A stretch of DNA of 64,000 nt, from the NCBI GenBank assembly GCA_015063005.1, contig SUTF01000004.1, forward strand, positions 117,497 through 181,496, read 5' to 3'. The position numbers and the translations under genes are program-made. Of the stretch, positions 39,205 through 48,386 are shown piece by piece. Positions within the stretch are counted from its first letter, which is position 1. Each line of letters opens with the position of its first letter. Below the pieces are notes generated by a model that had not been told where the DNA came from, made no database searches, and saw only the letters and a list, made by a program, of their open reading frames with translations. This stretch comes from Methanobrevibacter millerae (GTDB lineage Archaea; Methanobacteriota; Methanobacteria; Methanobacteriales; Methanobacteriaceae).

Positions 39205-40745
39205 TATAATTTCACTCCATCATCCAATTTCAATTCACGAAGCCATTTGATATCGCTTTTGTAAAGCATACGAATGTCTGATACGTCATATCTAATCATG
39301 GCCAGTCTTTCAATACCCAAACCGAAAGCAAGTGCAGGTTGGTTGATTCCGAGAGGCTTCAATACTTCAGGCCTGAACATTCCTGCTCCTCCAAGCTCAA
39401 TCCAGCTTTCCTTTTCCTCCAAATAGATTTCGGTTTCGGTCGATAGGTAAGTATAAGGGAAGTAAGCAGGTCTGAATCTTACTTCAAATCCTAATTTCTT
39501 GTAGAATTCCTTTAAGGTACCTAAAAGATTTTGATAACTAATTCCTTTATCGCAGACAAGTCCTTCAACCTGGTGGAATTCAGGCAAGTGCTTATAGTCA
39601 AAGGTTTCTCTTCTGAATACCCTTCCTACGGAAAACATCTTGATTGGAGGCTCATGCTCAAACAAGTGTTTTGTTGAGATTCCTGTGGTGTGAGTTCTTA
39701 AAACGCTTTGGCGTGCAATGTCTTCACTCCAATCATATTGCCAACCGATAGAACCTGTGTCAGCACCTGTTTCATGTGTTTCTGCAGTAAGCTTAACGAT
39801 ATCACCATCAGGCAAGTCACATGTGAGAGGATTTTTAAGATAGAATGTATCCTGCATTTCACGGGCAGCGTGATCTTGAGGCTGGAAGAGGGAATCAAAG
39901 TTCCAGAATGCGGATTCAACAAATTCCCCATTGTCTTCTGAAAATCCCATGTTCAAGAATATTTCACGAATCTCATCGATGATTACTCTCAACGGGTGTT
40001 TTTTTCCTGCAAATATAACTGGAGCTTCAGCGTTAATATCATATGGACGATACTGTAGGCTTTTCCATTCGCCATCTTTTAATTGTTGGTGTGTTAATTG
40101 AGTGGCCTGTTCTTGAATTGTAAATCCTTCTTTTAGGATAGCTTCACCTTTAGGTAAAAGTTTAAAGGAATGTGAGGTTTCCTTTTTAACTTCCAAAATG
40201 TTTTTCCTACCAGTAAGCTTTTTAAAACCTTCTCTCAAATCATCGGTGAATAATTTTACTCCATCAGCATTAGCCTTAAGATAATCCAAAACCTTTTCAT
40301 CGACATCAAGCTTGGATACAAAATCATTACCAAATTCAGTAATGTTTACTACACCCTTATCGATTTGAGCCCAATTTTTACGGCGCAACCAACCGATAGC
40401 AATATTTGCCTCTTTTTTATCGATTCCTGCTTCTGATGATAGGTCTTTCATATGGATTTGGCGCTTTTCAGCCAAAACATCCAATATTCTCCTTTCAGGA
40501 AGACCTTCCTCAGCATATTTAAGCCCATCATCAGTTAGGGAATAAGTTTTTTCAACTTCCTTGTCAACTTCAATAATGTCTTTGGATGCAAGTGAACCTG
40601 CTGCACTCATGACGGATTTAATGTCCATGTCAGCATTTTCAGCAATTTCTTCAGGAGTTGCATTAGGATTTGCTTCCAATTCTTTTAAAAGTTTCTTTTC
40701 ATAGATATGTAATTCATTAATGGTTTTTTTAATATCCTCACTCAT
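39204..40745 (-). CDS. pheS: Phenylalanyl-tRNA synthetase alpha subunit
   Basis: 513 residues. Three winged-helix-like segments occupy residues 1-180 as in archaeal/eukaryal PheS. The class II core follows: motif 2 region [12 protein letters not shown] and [33 protein letters not shown], and motif 3 [15 protein letters not shown]. Charges tRNA-Phe with PheT, which is not in the window. Co-transcribed with xth. Confidence 0.95.
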   Translation of the reverse strand: MSEDIKKTINELHIYEKKLLKELEANPNATPEEIAENADMDIKSVMSAAGSLASKDIIEVDKEVEKTYSLTDDGLKYAEEGLPERRILDVLAEKRQIHMKDLSSEAGIDKKEANIAIGWLRRKNWAQIDKGVVNITEFGNDFVSKLDVDEKVLDYLKANADGVKLFTDDLREGFKKLTGRKNILEVKKETSHSFKLLPKGEAILKEGFTIQEQATQLTHQQLKDGEWKSLQYRPYDINAEAPVIFAGKKHPLRVIIDEIREIFLNMGFSEDNGEFVESAFWNFDSLFQPQDHAAREMQDTFYLKNPLTCDLPDGDIVKLTAETHETGADTGSIGWQYDWSEDIARQSVLRTHTTGISTKHLFEHEPPIKMFSVGRVFRRETFDYKHLPEFHQVEGLVCDKGISYQNLLGTLKEFYKKLGFEVRFRPAYFPYTYLSTETEIYLEEKESWIELGGAGMFRPEVLKPLGINQPALAFGLGIERLAMIRYDVSDIRMLYKSDIKWLRELKLDDGVKL

Positions 40746-40867
40746 TTAAACACCATACTAATTATCATTAATAATAGTATAATATATATTTTAAATTATT
40801 AATAAAGATATTGAAAAATAAGTTCTAAAAAGAGTTTTTTAAAAAATAGATATGAAATAAGTTATTA

Positions 40868-40887
40868 GGCTCTTCATTATAAGAGCC
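40868..40887 (-). terminator. Stem-loop between nitroreductase and pheS
   Basis: GGCTCTT, six-base loop, AAGAGCC: a perfect 7-bp stem just after the nitroreductase stop and before the pheS promoter on the same strand. Confidence 0.5.
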
Positions 40888-40904
40888 CACAACATTTAAA
40901 AAAA

Positions 40905-41552
40905 TTAATTGATTTTTAAGATTTCATCCAAGTCCAGTCTAGGTGATTCATAGGTATTAATATGCTCTTCAGATTCGTATCCTAAAGCTACACCCATGAT
41001 AATATCCTCATCTTCTGGAATTGGAAGGTTATCCCTTAATATATATGGATATTTAACCAATTCATAAGCAGGAATTGAGTTAACTCCCAAATCAGTTGCA
41101 GCAAGCATCAAACTCATACCAAAACCACCTAAGTCATAGATAGACCATTGGGTGTGGTTTTTAGGTAATGTTAAGTAAACAACTGCAGGAGAATTGAATA
41201 AAATGTGTTGAACATGATTGAAGTTTTCCAAATCTTCGTCATCATCGAATTTTCCGATTGCATCCATAAAGTCTGCCATATTCTTTTGTCCCCTTTCGGA
41301 GAAGTTTGTCCTGTGTCCAGGGTTCATATCAGCTGATCCCTTGATTTTTTGGTCATTTTCAGCAATCCATGTTTCACGGATTTTTTCAAGGGTTTCACCG
41401 GTTGCAATGTAGACGTTCCAAGGCTGGCTGTTTTCCCATGAAGGTGACATGCCCGCAATATTAACAATTTCTCTTAATGTATCTTCACTTACTTCATCTT
41501 TTTTAAAATCCCTTGAAGAGTGTCTTTTTTCCATAACTTCTAAAAAATTCAT
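40905..41552 (-). CDS. Nitroreductase-family FMN protein
   Basis: 215 residues. MEKRHSSRDFKKDEVSEDTL, SPSWENSQPWNVYIATG and VNSIPAYELVKYPYILR are FMN-binding motifs of the nitroreductase family. Start taken at ATG 41552; the upstream extension lacks support. Divergent from an HxlR regulator with an inverted-repeat operator between them, so probably induced by electrophiles or quinones. Confidence 0.9.
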   Translation of the reverse strand: MNFLEVMEKRHSSRDFKKDEVSEDTLREIVNIAGMSPSWENSQPWNVYIATGETLEKIRETWIAENDQKIKGSADMNPGHRTNFSERGQKNMADFMDAIGKFDDDEDLENFNHVQHILFNSPAVVYLTLPKNHTQWSIYDLGGFGMSLMLAATDLGVNSIPAYELVKYPYILRDNLPIPEDEDIIMGVALGYESEEHINTYESPRLDLDEILKIN

Positions 41553-41600
41553 AATATCACTAATTATTACTTTAAACACTTTATTAATATAAATTAAAAA

Positions 41601-41636
41601 GTAAGTATAACCTTACAGGTAAGTTCAAACTTACCT
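41601..41636. promoter_or_regulatory. Predicted HxlR operator, divergent promoter
   Basis: Two inverted repeats in tandem: GTAAG (41601-41605)/CTTAC (41612-41616) and AGGTAAGT (41617-41624)/ACTTACCT (41629-41636) with spacer TCAA. Lies 49 bases before the nitroreductase start and 43 before HxlR. A near copy (22 of 26 positions from 41611) occurs at 43026-43051 before the radical SAM gene. Confidence 0.65.
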
Positions 41637-41678
41637 AAATACTCAATTATAAAAAAGATTAAAATAATAAGATTAAAT

Positions 41679-42068
41679 ATGAAAGATAATATCATTTACC
41701 GAAAGGATGCCTGCCCAATAAACAGCGTTTATGATTTGTTAAGCAGAAAATGGGTTTTTGGAATCATGAAAGACCTTTTTGCAGGCAAAAAACATTTCAA
41801 CGAATTCAAAGAAGACAAGCCTAATTTAAGCAATGTTGTCCTTTCAGACACATTAAAATACCTAGAAAATCAGGGAATGATTTGCAAAAAAATCATAGAA
41901 GACGATACAAAAAGAAATACAGAATATTATCTTACTGAAAAAGGTAAAAAAATGAATAAAATATTGTATGAAATGGTCATATTCGGATTGTACGAACTGG
42001 AAGGTGACTTGAGGGACGAAGAGTTTAAAAAGGAAATTAAGGAAGGTTATGAAGAAATATTGTTATAG
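41679..42068 (+). CDS. HxlR-family winged-helix regulator
   Basis: 129 residues. CPINSVYDLLSRKWVFGIMKDL with the family N-terminal Cys, LSNVVLSDTLKYLENQGMI as recognition region, and YYLTEKGKKMNKIL as wing. In HxlR/HypR proteins that Cys can sense electrophiles or redox stress. It overlaps the convergent radical SAM gene by 6 bases. Likely autoregulates and controls both neighbours. Confidence 0.9.
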   Translation: MKDNIIYRKDACPINSVYDLLSRKWVFGIMKDLFAGKKHFNEFKEDKPNLSNVVLSDTLKYLENQGMICKKIIEDDTKRNTEYYLTEKGKKMNKILYEMVIFGLYELEGDLRDEEFKKEIKEGYEEILL

Positions 42069-42953
42069 GTACTCCCTTGCAAGGGAGATATCCAATATTT
42101 CCGGCTGATTATCTTCAAAATATTCCAGCCTTTCCCTGAATTTAGCTACCAAATCATCCTTATTTTTCAAATGACCACTTACCTTGGCAACATTGTTTTG
42201 GTGATGTCCATAGAAATACGTGCTGTTCGGGACATCCAATGCTTCAATCAATGCTATTTCATCCTCAAGGATTTCTCGTTCTGTCAATTGGACAAACTCG
42301 CCATCATCCCTCATTTGAGCAAGCTTTGTTCCTGTTGCAATTCCCGTTGTAATGATTGAAATCATCATTGGAGGATAAGTGTTTAACAATTTGGCAGTGT
42401 CTTCAATATTCTCATCCCTATACTTTTTGCCTCCTGCACCACCCATCAAAAGAGCGATGTATCTAATTTTGGAGTTTTTCAACTTTTCAAGTGTTTCATA
42501 TTCCTGTTTTGAAGTATATCCCTTATTCAATTGTTTCAATACACCATCACATCCGGATTCAATTCCAATGTATATGTCATCATATTTAGCTTCAGCCAAT
42601 TGATTCAATTCTTCCTGTTTTTTGTGCATGATGTTTCTGATTGAAGTCTGACAAGAAATGATAGAAATTTCAGGAAAATATTTGCGAATCAAACTGCTTA
42701 TCTCAAGCAATCTTTTAGTTGAAAGGGCGAAAGGGTCGCCATTTGCAACAATTATTTTTCGTAGATTATGAGGATATATGCCAGCCAACTCCTGCAAGTC
42801 CTCTTCAATATGGTCCATTGGAGAAGCACCGAATTTTACATCCTTGTACATATTGCAGAATACACATTTGTTCCATGAACAACCATAGGTTATTTCTAAA
42901 ATTGGAGTGTTTGCCTCCAACGGGTGTCTATATACGGGTCCTGTATAATGCAT
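42063..42953 (-). CDS. Radical SAM protein
   Basis: 296 residues. YGCSWNKCVFCNMY supplies the cluster cysteines with CX4CX2C spacing, a variant seen in a COG1032-like subgroup. IYIGIESGCDGVLKQLNKG and LMGGAGGKKYRDENI are SAM-binding regions. GGAGG 8 bases before ATG 42953 fixes the start. Substrate unknown. Shared operator links it to the HxlR/nitroreductase pair. Confidence 0.87.
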   Translation of the reverse strand: MHYTGPVYRHPLEANTPILEITYGCSWNKCVFCNMYKDVKFGASPMDHIEEDLQELAGIYPHNLRKIIVANGDPFALSTKRLLEISSLIRKYFPEISIISCQTSIRNIMHKKQEELNQLAEAKYDDIYIGIESGCDGVLKQLNKGYTSKQEYETLEKLKNSKIRYIALLMGGAGGKKYRDENIEDTAKLLNTYPPMMISIITTGIATGTKLAQMRDDGEFVQLTEREILEDEIALIEALDVPNSTYFYGHHQNNVAKVSGHLKNKDDLVAKFRERLEYFEDNQPEILDISLAREYL

Positions 42954-43024
42954 TTCATTAACCTCCATCAATTATTTAGTCAATTATATGAAAAACCAAA
43001 CATATAAAGTAAAAAGTAATGATT

Positions 43025-43051
43025 AACTTACCGGTAAGTTCAAACTAACTT
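43025..43051. promoter_or_regulatory. Second HxlR-type operator
   Basis: AACTTACCGGTAAGTT (43025-43040) is a perfect 16-bp palindrome followed by CAAACTAACTT, matching the third half-site of the operator at 41601-41636. Located 72 bases upstream of the radical SAM start and 37 before the TMEM175 fragment. Confidence 0.6.
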
Positions 43052-43087
43052 TTTTTATTGACATATTTCTAAAAGAAATAGAATAAT

Positions 43088-43204
43088 ATGGACAGACAGA
43101 GATTGGAAACATTTGGTGATGTAATAATTGCAATTGTTTTGACAATATTGGCCTTGAAACTAGCTAACCAACATTACGAATTTAGACATATTTTCAACAA
43201 ATAA
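43088..43204 (+). pseudogene. N-terminal remnant of a TMEM175-like membrane protein
   Basis: 38 codons: MDRQRLETFGDVIIAIVLTI followed by LALKLA. This is the first helix of TMEM175/DUF1211 potassium-channel-like proteins (R-L-E-x-F-x-D-x-x-x-A-I), but the frame then ends after a few unrelated residues. Full members are ~200 residues, so this is a truncated relic or a very short derivative. It may still be expressed from the promoter region at 43025. Confidence 0.6.
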
Positions 43205-43218
43205 TAGTAAAAAAAGAG

Positions 43219-44097
43219 TTATTCGAAATTGGATTTCAAATAACTTACAAAAATAGATGCCGCAGTTAAATCAGCAGTTGTACCCGGATTATAATGATTT
43301 TTATATAAGTAATCATCAAATTCCTTAACTTTTTGTGTAAAATCACTTTCATCTTTTAAGTTAAGCAAATCTCGGGTCATCATAGATATTTTAAGTGCCT
43401 CATCAGAGCCGTATTTTCTTGAAATCAAAGTATCTGGAACCTGAGACAAGATTGTCAAGAATGTTAATAGACATGCATCATTCATTGATTTCTCATCTTT
43501 TAGTTCATGATATGCCGGATAGCCTATCTCAAAAACGGCAGGCATGTCTGATGTCATCTCACGAGCCAACATATCCCATGGTGCTGATATTTTTAAAACA
43601 TCATACATTGTCTGGTTGTTTTCCCTTAGCTCCTGTTTTGCATTGTCTGATGCAACATCATACTCGTCCTGGTCTCCCATTCCACCAGCATCTGCAATAT
43701 TTATTGCATCATACAAATCACATGCATCATCAACGGATGTGTTAGCCATTAGCTTAACGACATTTGGACGGATTTCATCAAAATCATTACTTATAGCAGC
43801 AGCCACTGCAATAGGTGTTGTCATCATCACAATACCTAAGTTCGTATTGTTTTTAATCCACTTGTCGGTTTCCGCAACAGCTTCAAGAACATATTTTCCT
43901 AATTTTGGATTTTCAACATCAACATCACTACATGCTTCACGGATAGTGTCTCCAATTACAATTCCGCTAATTACAAAGTCTTCAAAGACCATATCATCAT
44001 AGTCACGTGTTCTGTGAACATTTCCTGGCTTTGGATAACCACTAACTTCTAGTGCAGATGCGATTTGAGCGATTTTAGCAATTTCTGAAGGTTTCAT
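43219..44097 (-). CDS. CitG/MdcB-type triphosphoribosyl-dephospho-CoA synthase-like protein
   Basis: 292 residues. [19 protein letters not shown] and [16 protein letters not shown], together with [18 protein letters not shown] near the end, match the CitG family, which makes the prosthetic-group precursor of citrate or malonate lyase. Methanogens lack these lyases, so the substrate is probably a different adenosyl/CoA-like molecule. Overlaps hemB by 4 bases (ATGA), so co-transcribed. Confidence 0.82.
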   Translation of the reverse strand: MKPSEIAKIAQIASALEVSGYPKPGNVHRTRDYDDMVFEDFVISGIVIGDTIREACSDVDVENPKLGKYVLEAVAETDKWIKNNTNLGIVMMTTPIAVAAAISNDFDEIRPNVVKLMANTSVDDACDLYDAINIADAGGMGDQDEYDVASDNAKQELRENNQTMYDVLKISAPWDMLAREMTSDMPAVFEIGYPAYHELKDEKSMNDACLLTFLTILSQVPDTLISRKYGSDEALKISMMTRDLLNLKDESDFTQKVKEFDDYLYKNHYNPGTTADLTAASIFVSYLKSNFE

Positions 44098-45098
44098 TCT
44101 ATCATGTCCTCCAAAAGCACCTTAGCTGCAAAGTTTGTGATAATTAAATCAGCCCCCGCTCTTTTTATTGAAACCAAACTTTCCATTATTGCCCTTTCTG
44201 TCAGATATCCTTTTTCAATAGCTGCCATAATCATTGAATATTCACCACTAACGTTATATGCAACCAACGGCAACATGAATTCATCCCGAACCATTCTTAC
44301 AACATCCAAGTAAGGCAAAGCAGGTTTGACCATTAAAAAGTCACAGCCTTCAATTACATCCAATTCACATTCACGAATTGCTTCAACGGCATTTGCAGGA
44401 TCCATTTGATAGCTTTTCCTATCCCCCTTATGAGGGGATGAACAGGCCGCTTGACGGAAGGGTTCATAAAATGCTGAAGCGTATTTGGCTGAATATGACA
44501 TGATCATTACATTATAATATCCGTTTTCATCCAAGGCATTTCTGATAGCTCCAACCCTGCCGTCCATCATATCAGAAGGAGCTACAATATCTGCTCCCGC
44601 ACGGGCATGGGATAGAGCCACTTTTGCAATGTATTCCAATGACTCATCATTCAATATTTCAATTCCATCATCAGTATCATCATTTTCCTTGATTAGACCA
44701 CAATGGCCATGAGATGTGTATTGACATAAACAGACATCAGTTATTACAACAAGATTAGTCTGCTTTTTAAGTTCACGAACAGCCTTTTGGACAATTCCAG
44801 TATCTGCATAGTCAGGAGTTGCTATTTCATCCTTTTCCTCTTCAGGAGGAACCCCAAAAACAATGATAGATTTCAATCCTTTGGCTTCAAGTTTCTTTGC
44901 AAATTCAACTCCGCTTTCCAATGAGTATCTGTATTCGCCGGGAAGGGATGAAATTTCTTCCTTTTCATCACCGGAAAGCTCTTGTTTAAAATAAATTGGA
45001 TATATCAAATCTTCTTTTTGAAGTTTCGTTTCACGTACAATATCACGAATCTTTGAATTTTTTCTTAATCTTCTCATTCTTGTAATTGGAAACTGCAT
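44094..45098 (-). CDS. hemB: Porphobilinogen synthase (5-aminolevulinate dehydratase)
   Basis: 334 residues. [18 protein letters not shown] holds the zinc-type cysteines, and [14 protein letters not shown] and [12 protein letters not shown] hold the Schiff-base lysines. Converts two 5-aminolevulinates to porphobilinogen for F430 and cobamides. SD AAAGGTGA. Divergent from aroC. Confidence 0.96.
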   Translation of the reverse strand: MQFPITRMRRLRKNSKIRDIVRETKLQKEDLIYPIYFKQELSGDEKEEISSLPGEYRYSLESGVEFAKKLEAKGLKSIIVFGVPPEEEKDEIATPDYADTGIVQKAVRELKKQTNLVVITDVCLCQYTSHGHCGLIKENDDTDDGIEILNDESLEYIAKVALSHARAGADIVAPSDMMDGRVGAIRNALDENGYYNVMIMSYSAKYASAFYEPFRQAACSSPHKGDRKSYQMDPANAVEAIRECELDVIEGCDFLMVKPALPYLDVVRMVRDEFMLPLVAYNVSGEYSMIMAAIEKGYLTERAIMESLVSIKRAGADLIITNFAAKVLLEDMIE

Positions 45099-45183
45099 TT
45101 AATTCACCTTTATATTAATATTGAACATTGAAATTATTTATAATAATATCATTATTAATAGTTAAAGCTAAATATAGATTAAT

Positions 45184-46278
45184 ATGTCAAACAAAATTGG
45201 GGAAAAATTTCAAATTACAAGTTTTGGTTCAAGCCATGGAACTGCTGTCGGTGCAATTGTTGATGGCTGTCCGGCAAATCTTGAACTAAGTGTAGAGGAT
45301 ATTCAAAAGGAATTGGATAAAAGAAAACCAGGTACAAGCAGTGTGACCACACCTAGAAAGGAATCAGATGAAGTAAAAATACTATCTGGAATCTTTGAAG
45401 GAAAGACTGACGGCACACCAATAACTGGAGTCGTTTTTAATAAAAATCAGCACTCAAAAGATTATTCTATGTTTAAAGATACTCCACGCCCATCACATGG
45501 AGACTATGGCTGGATGACAAAATATGGAAATTACGACTATAACGGAGGAGGACGTGGAAGTGGTAGAGTAACCATTGGTCATGTAATCGGCGGTGCTGTT
45601 GCCAAAAAGCTTCTTGAAACACAAAACATTGAAGTCATTTCTCATGTTACTCAAATCGGAGATATTAAAGCAGAACAGCACCCATATGACGAGATTAAAA
45701 ACAACATTGAAATGAATCCTGTTCGCTGCGCTGATTTGGAAGCTGCAAAAGAAATGGAAGAACTGATTGTAGCCAAAAAGCAGGAAGGAGATTCCGTTGG
45801 AGGCATTGTGGAAACGATTGCAATTAATATTCCTGCAGGTCTTGGAGAACCTGTTTTTGAAAGGCTTGATGGTGATCTTGCAAGAATTTTAATGAACATC
45901 GGTGCTGTCAAGGGCGTTGAAATAGGCCTTGGCTTTGATGTGGCAAACAAAAGTGCATCAGAAATAAACGATGAATATTATATTGAAAATAACACTGTAA
46001 AAACAAAAACAAATAATTCCGGAGGCATAATTGGTGGCATGAGCAACGGAATGCCAATCATATCCAGAATTGCAGTTAAACCGACTCCATCAATTTCCAA
46101 ATGTCAGGACTCAATAAATCTGGAAAAAATGGAAAATAAAAAAATAGAAATAAAAGGAAGACACGACCCTTGCATCTGTCCAAGAGTAACTGTAGTGGCT
46201 GAATCCTCAACTGCAATAATTTTAGCAGACCATATGATTCGTTCAGGATTCATAAATCCAAGCAATCTCAATGAGTAG
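45184..46278 (+). CDS. aroC: Chorismate synthase
   Basis: 364 residues. [35 protein letters not shown] and [20 protein letters not shown] are the FMN/substrate loops. Final step of the shikimate pathway. Its last 11 bases overlap the convergent MBL gene. Confidence 0.97.
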   Translation: MSNKIGEKFQITSFGSSHGTAVGAIVDGCPANLELSVEDIQKELDKRKPGTSSVTTPRKESDEVKILSGIFEGKTDGTPITGVVFNKNQHSKDYSMFKDTPRPSHGDYGWMTKYGNYDYNGGGRGSGRVTIGHVIGGAVAKKLLETQNIEVISHVTQIGDIKAEQHPYDEIKNNIEMNPVRCADLEAAKEMEELIVAKKQEGDSVGGIVETIAINIPAGLGEPVFERLDGDLARILMNIGAVKGVEIGLGFDVANKSASEINDEYYIENNTVKTKTNNSGGIIGGMSNGMPIISRIAVKPTPSISKCQDSINLEKMENKKIEIKGRHDPCICPRVTVVAESSTAIILADHMIRSGFINPSNLNE

Positions 46279-47200
46279 GTCTTCTTTTCATTTGAGAAAA
46301 TTCATCGGTTTCCCCATGTTTGATTGCAAGTTTATTGGTATTTTTCCTTTCAAAATGTGACAGATTATTATTGGATCCGTGGAAAGGAGCATCAACATCT
46401 TTAAGTGATATGATGCGTGCTCTTGCAGGATTATTGAAATTAATGTCTAAAGCCATACCATCAAATGCAGCCAAAGTCTTAACACCTGTCAATCGGGTAA
46501 TGCGCTTTGCCTCACCAATAGGATTATTGGAAATCATTTTAAGACCCAAATGAGTCATGATAGCCAATTTAGGTTTAATCTCCTTTAATAATCTAATAAA
46601 TCCCTGTGAACATAAATGACCCTTGATTGATTTTCCACCAGGACGCAAGACACTAGCTATGAATACATCTGCACCCTCATGCGCTTCAGATAATTCAGGA
46701 AAATAGGAAGTGTCTGAAGTATATGAAATCTTAAAGTCCTTGTATTCCATCTGAAAACCAATTCCCATAGGATCGCCGTGTCTTGTTGGAGTGGCCTTGA
46801 TTAGACAATTATCAAAATACCTGACATCACCGGATTCCATCTCTATCAGATTAGACTTGGACTGATGATATGATGAAATGCAGGGACCCCACTGTTCAAA
46901 ACCAGATAAAACACTTTTTGAACCTATAATATGACCATTATCTTGCGTCATACCTCGAGTCATCGCTTCAATCAGTATTTCAGCATCATTATAATGGTCA
47001 GTGTGCGCATGAGATACGAAAATTCCATCAATATTTCTAGGATCAAGACCAAATTGATATGTTCTAACTAAAGCGCCTGGACCTGGGTCAATGTGATAAT
47101 TCTTTCCGCCCAAATTATCGATTCTAAATCCGCCAGTCATTCTTCTTTGGTTGATGGCTGAAAATCGTCCGCCACCAGTTCCCAAGAATATAAGTTTCAT
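46268..47200 (-). CDS. MBL-fold metallohydrolase, RNase Z-like
   Basis: 310 residues. [16 protein letters not shown] is the HxHxDH zinc motif. [10 protein letters not shown] at the start, TPTRHGDP and LAIMTHLG give the other metal ligands. Closest in outline to RNase Z/beta-CASP-less MBL proteins of archaea. Starts 10 bases after the DUF2121-like gene stop, so co-transcribed. Substrate uncertain. Confidence 0.85.
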   Translation of the reverse strand: MKLIFLGTGGGRFSAINQRRMTGGFRIDNLGGKNYHIDPGPGALVRTYQFGLDPRNIDGIFVSHAHTDHYNDAEILIEAMTRGMTQDNGHIIGSKSVLSGFEQWGPCISSYHQSKSNLIEMESGDVRYFDNCLIKATPTRHGDPMGIGFQMEYKDFKISYTSDTSYFPELSEAHEGADVFIASVLRPGGKSIKGHLCSQGFIRLLKEIKPKLAIMTHLGLKMISNNPIGEAKRITRLTGVKTLAAFDGMALDINFNNPARARIISLKDVDAPFHGSNNNLSHFERKNTNKLAIKHGETDEFSQMKRRPTH

Positions 47201-47209
47201 TTAATTTCC

Positions 47210-48124
47210 TCATAGTGAACATAGGATAATATTACATGACAATGGGGATTTATTTCTTTTAAGACATAAAACTTCATCTTTGATAATGACTTTATCACCG
47301 ACTTTAATGTCATCAGTGTCAGCAAACATCATAACCTTTTGATTAGGACCTGCTAACGGTTTCCAATTGAAATTAAACGCTTGAGTCTTTTCATTCAATT
47401 TGACTTCAATCATCTTTCCGTCGATTGAATCAACTTTTCCAACTGGCCCTTCATCAATGATTTTATTTGCTAATTCAATTTCTCTTGTTTTTTGAATCAT
47501 TTCTTCAGTCAATTGTTGCCTATATTTAGTTAAAACTTTTATATCTGCATCAATAGTAATATTAAGATGTTTTTGAGCTTCAGATGGATTGAATTTTGGT
47601 TGTTGAATCAAAACATCAAATTCCTTACCGATAGTTGGGGTTTTTTGAGCAATTTCACCTAAAATCTCTTCAAAAATATCTCCCATCAACCTCAAACTGT
47701 GTGAAGCTTTCCATCTTCTTTGAATTAAAGTTTCAGCTTGCTTTTTAGCAAAGTCATTTCCAAATAAAATAATACCTTTTTCGCCTGCATTACGGGATTT
47801 TGTCTCTGATCCGATTAATTCTACAATTTGATAACCGTTGGTTGTTCCATAAATCCTTTTACGTTTTGTTTCATGACTTCCTTTAGTGCTTACTTCGCCT
47901 CTAACGGTATTTCCTACAATTCGTAACTTATCAGCATCGTCAGTTATTTTAATTGGAACATCAAGTTCTTTAGAACGTTTCATAAGTTCATCGTCAGTTG
48001 TAATACTTCCGTCATACAATTCGTCTTCCAATGCTTGCCTATTGTTACCAAAATAAGCAATTCTTCTTTTATCACTGGCCATTACACAGCCTTTCTTTCC
48101 AACATAAGCTATGATTAAACTCAT
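47210..48124 (-). CDS. DUF2121-like archaeal protein with Ntn-hydrolase-like N-terminus
   Basis: 304 residues. Start is ATG 48124 after GGAGG; the earlier GTG is inside the SD. After Met removal Ser is residue 1, followed by IIAYVGKKGCVMASDKRR, so D17 and R19 fall exactly as in proteasome beta subunits (T1, D17, R19). A later DKLRIVG resembles the segment around proteasome K33. The family (DUF2121) is restricted to archaea and uncharacterised. The Ntn relationship is my inference. Confidence 0.72.
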   Translation of the reverse strand: MSLIIAYVGKKGCVMASDKRRIAYFGNNRQALEDELYDGSITTDDELMKRSKELDVPIKITDDADKLRIVGNTVRGEVSTKGSHETKRKRIYGTTNGYQIVELIGSETKSRNAGEKGIILFGNDFAKKQAETLIQRRWKASHSLRLMGDIFEEILGEIAQKTPTIGKEFDVLIQQPKFNPSEAQKHLNITIDADIKVLTKYRQQLTEEMIQKTREIELANKIIDEGPVGKVDSIDGKMIEVKLNEKTQAFNFNWKPLAGPNQKVMMFADTDDIKVGDKVIIKDEVLCLKRNKSPLSCNIILCSL

Positions 48125-48386
48125 AATCCTCCTCACTTAATCAAATTTTTAAAATATTAGTTGTATATTATTTATAGCAATTCTAATATTAAATCATTTT
48201 CATATTATGATGGCACTTTTTGTTTTCAAAATCCTTTAAAAAATTACTAAATCCATATATAAAGGTTTAAAATTAATTATTTAAACAATATCTTTATATA
48301 ATAATAAATCGAAATATTAAATCATAAATAATTGTTAATTATTTATCATTATAGATTATAGTGTTAAATATAAAGGAGAAAGTTTT

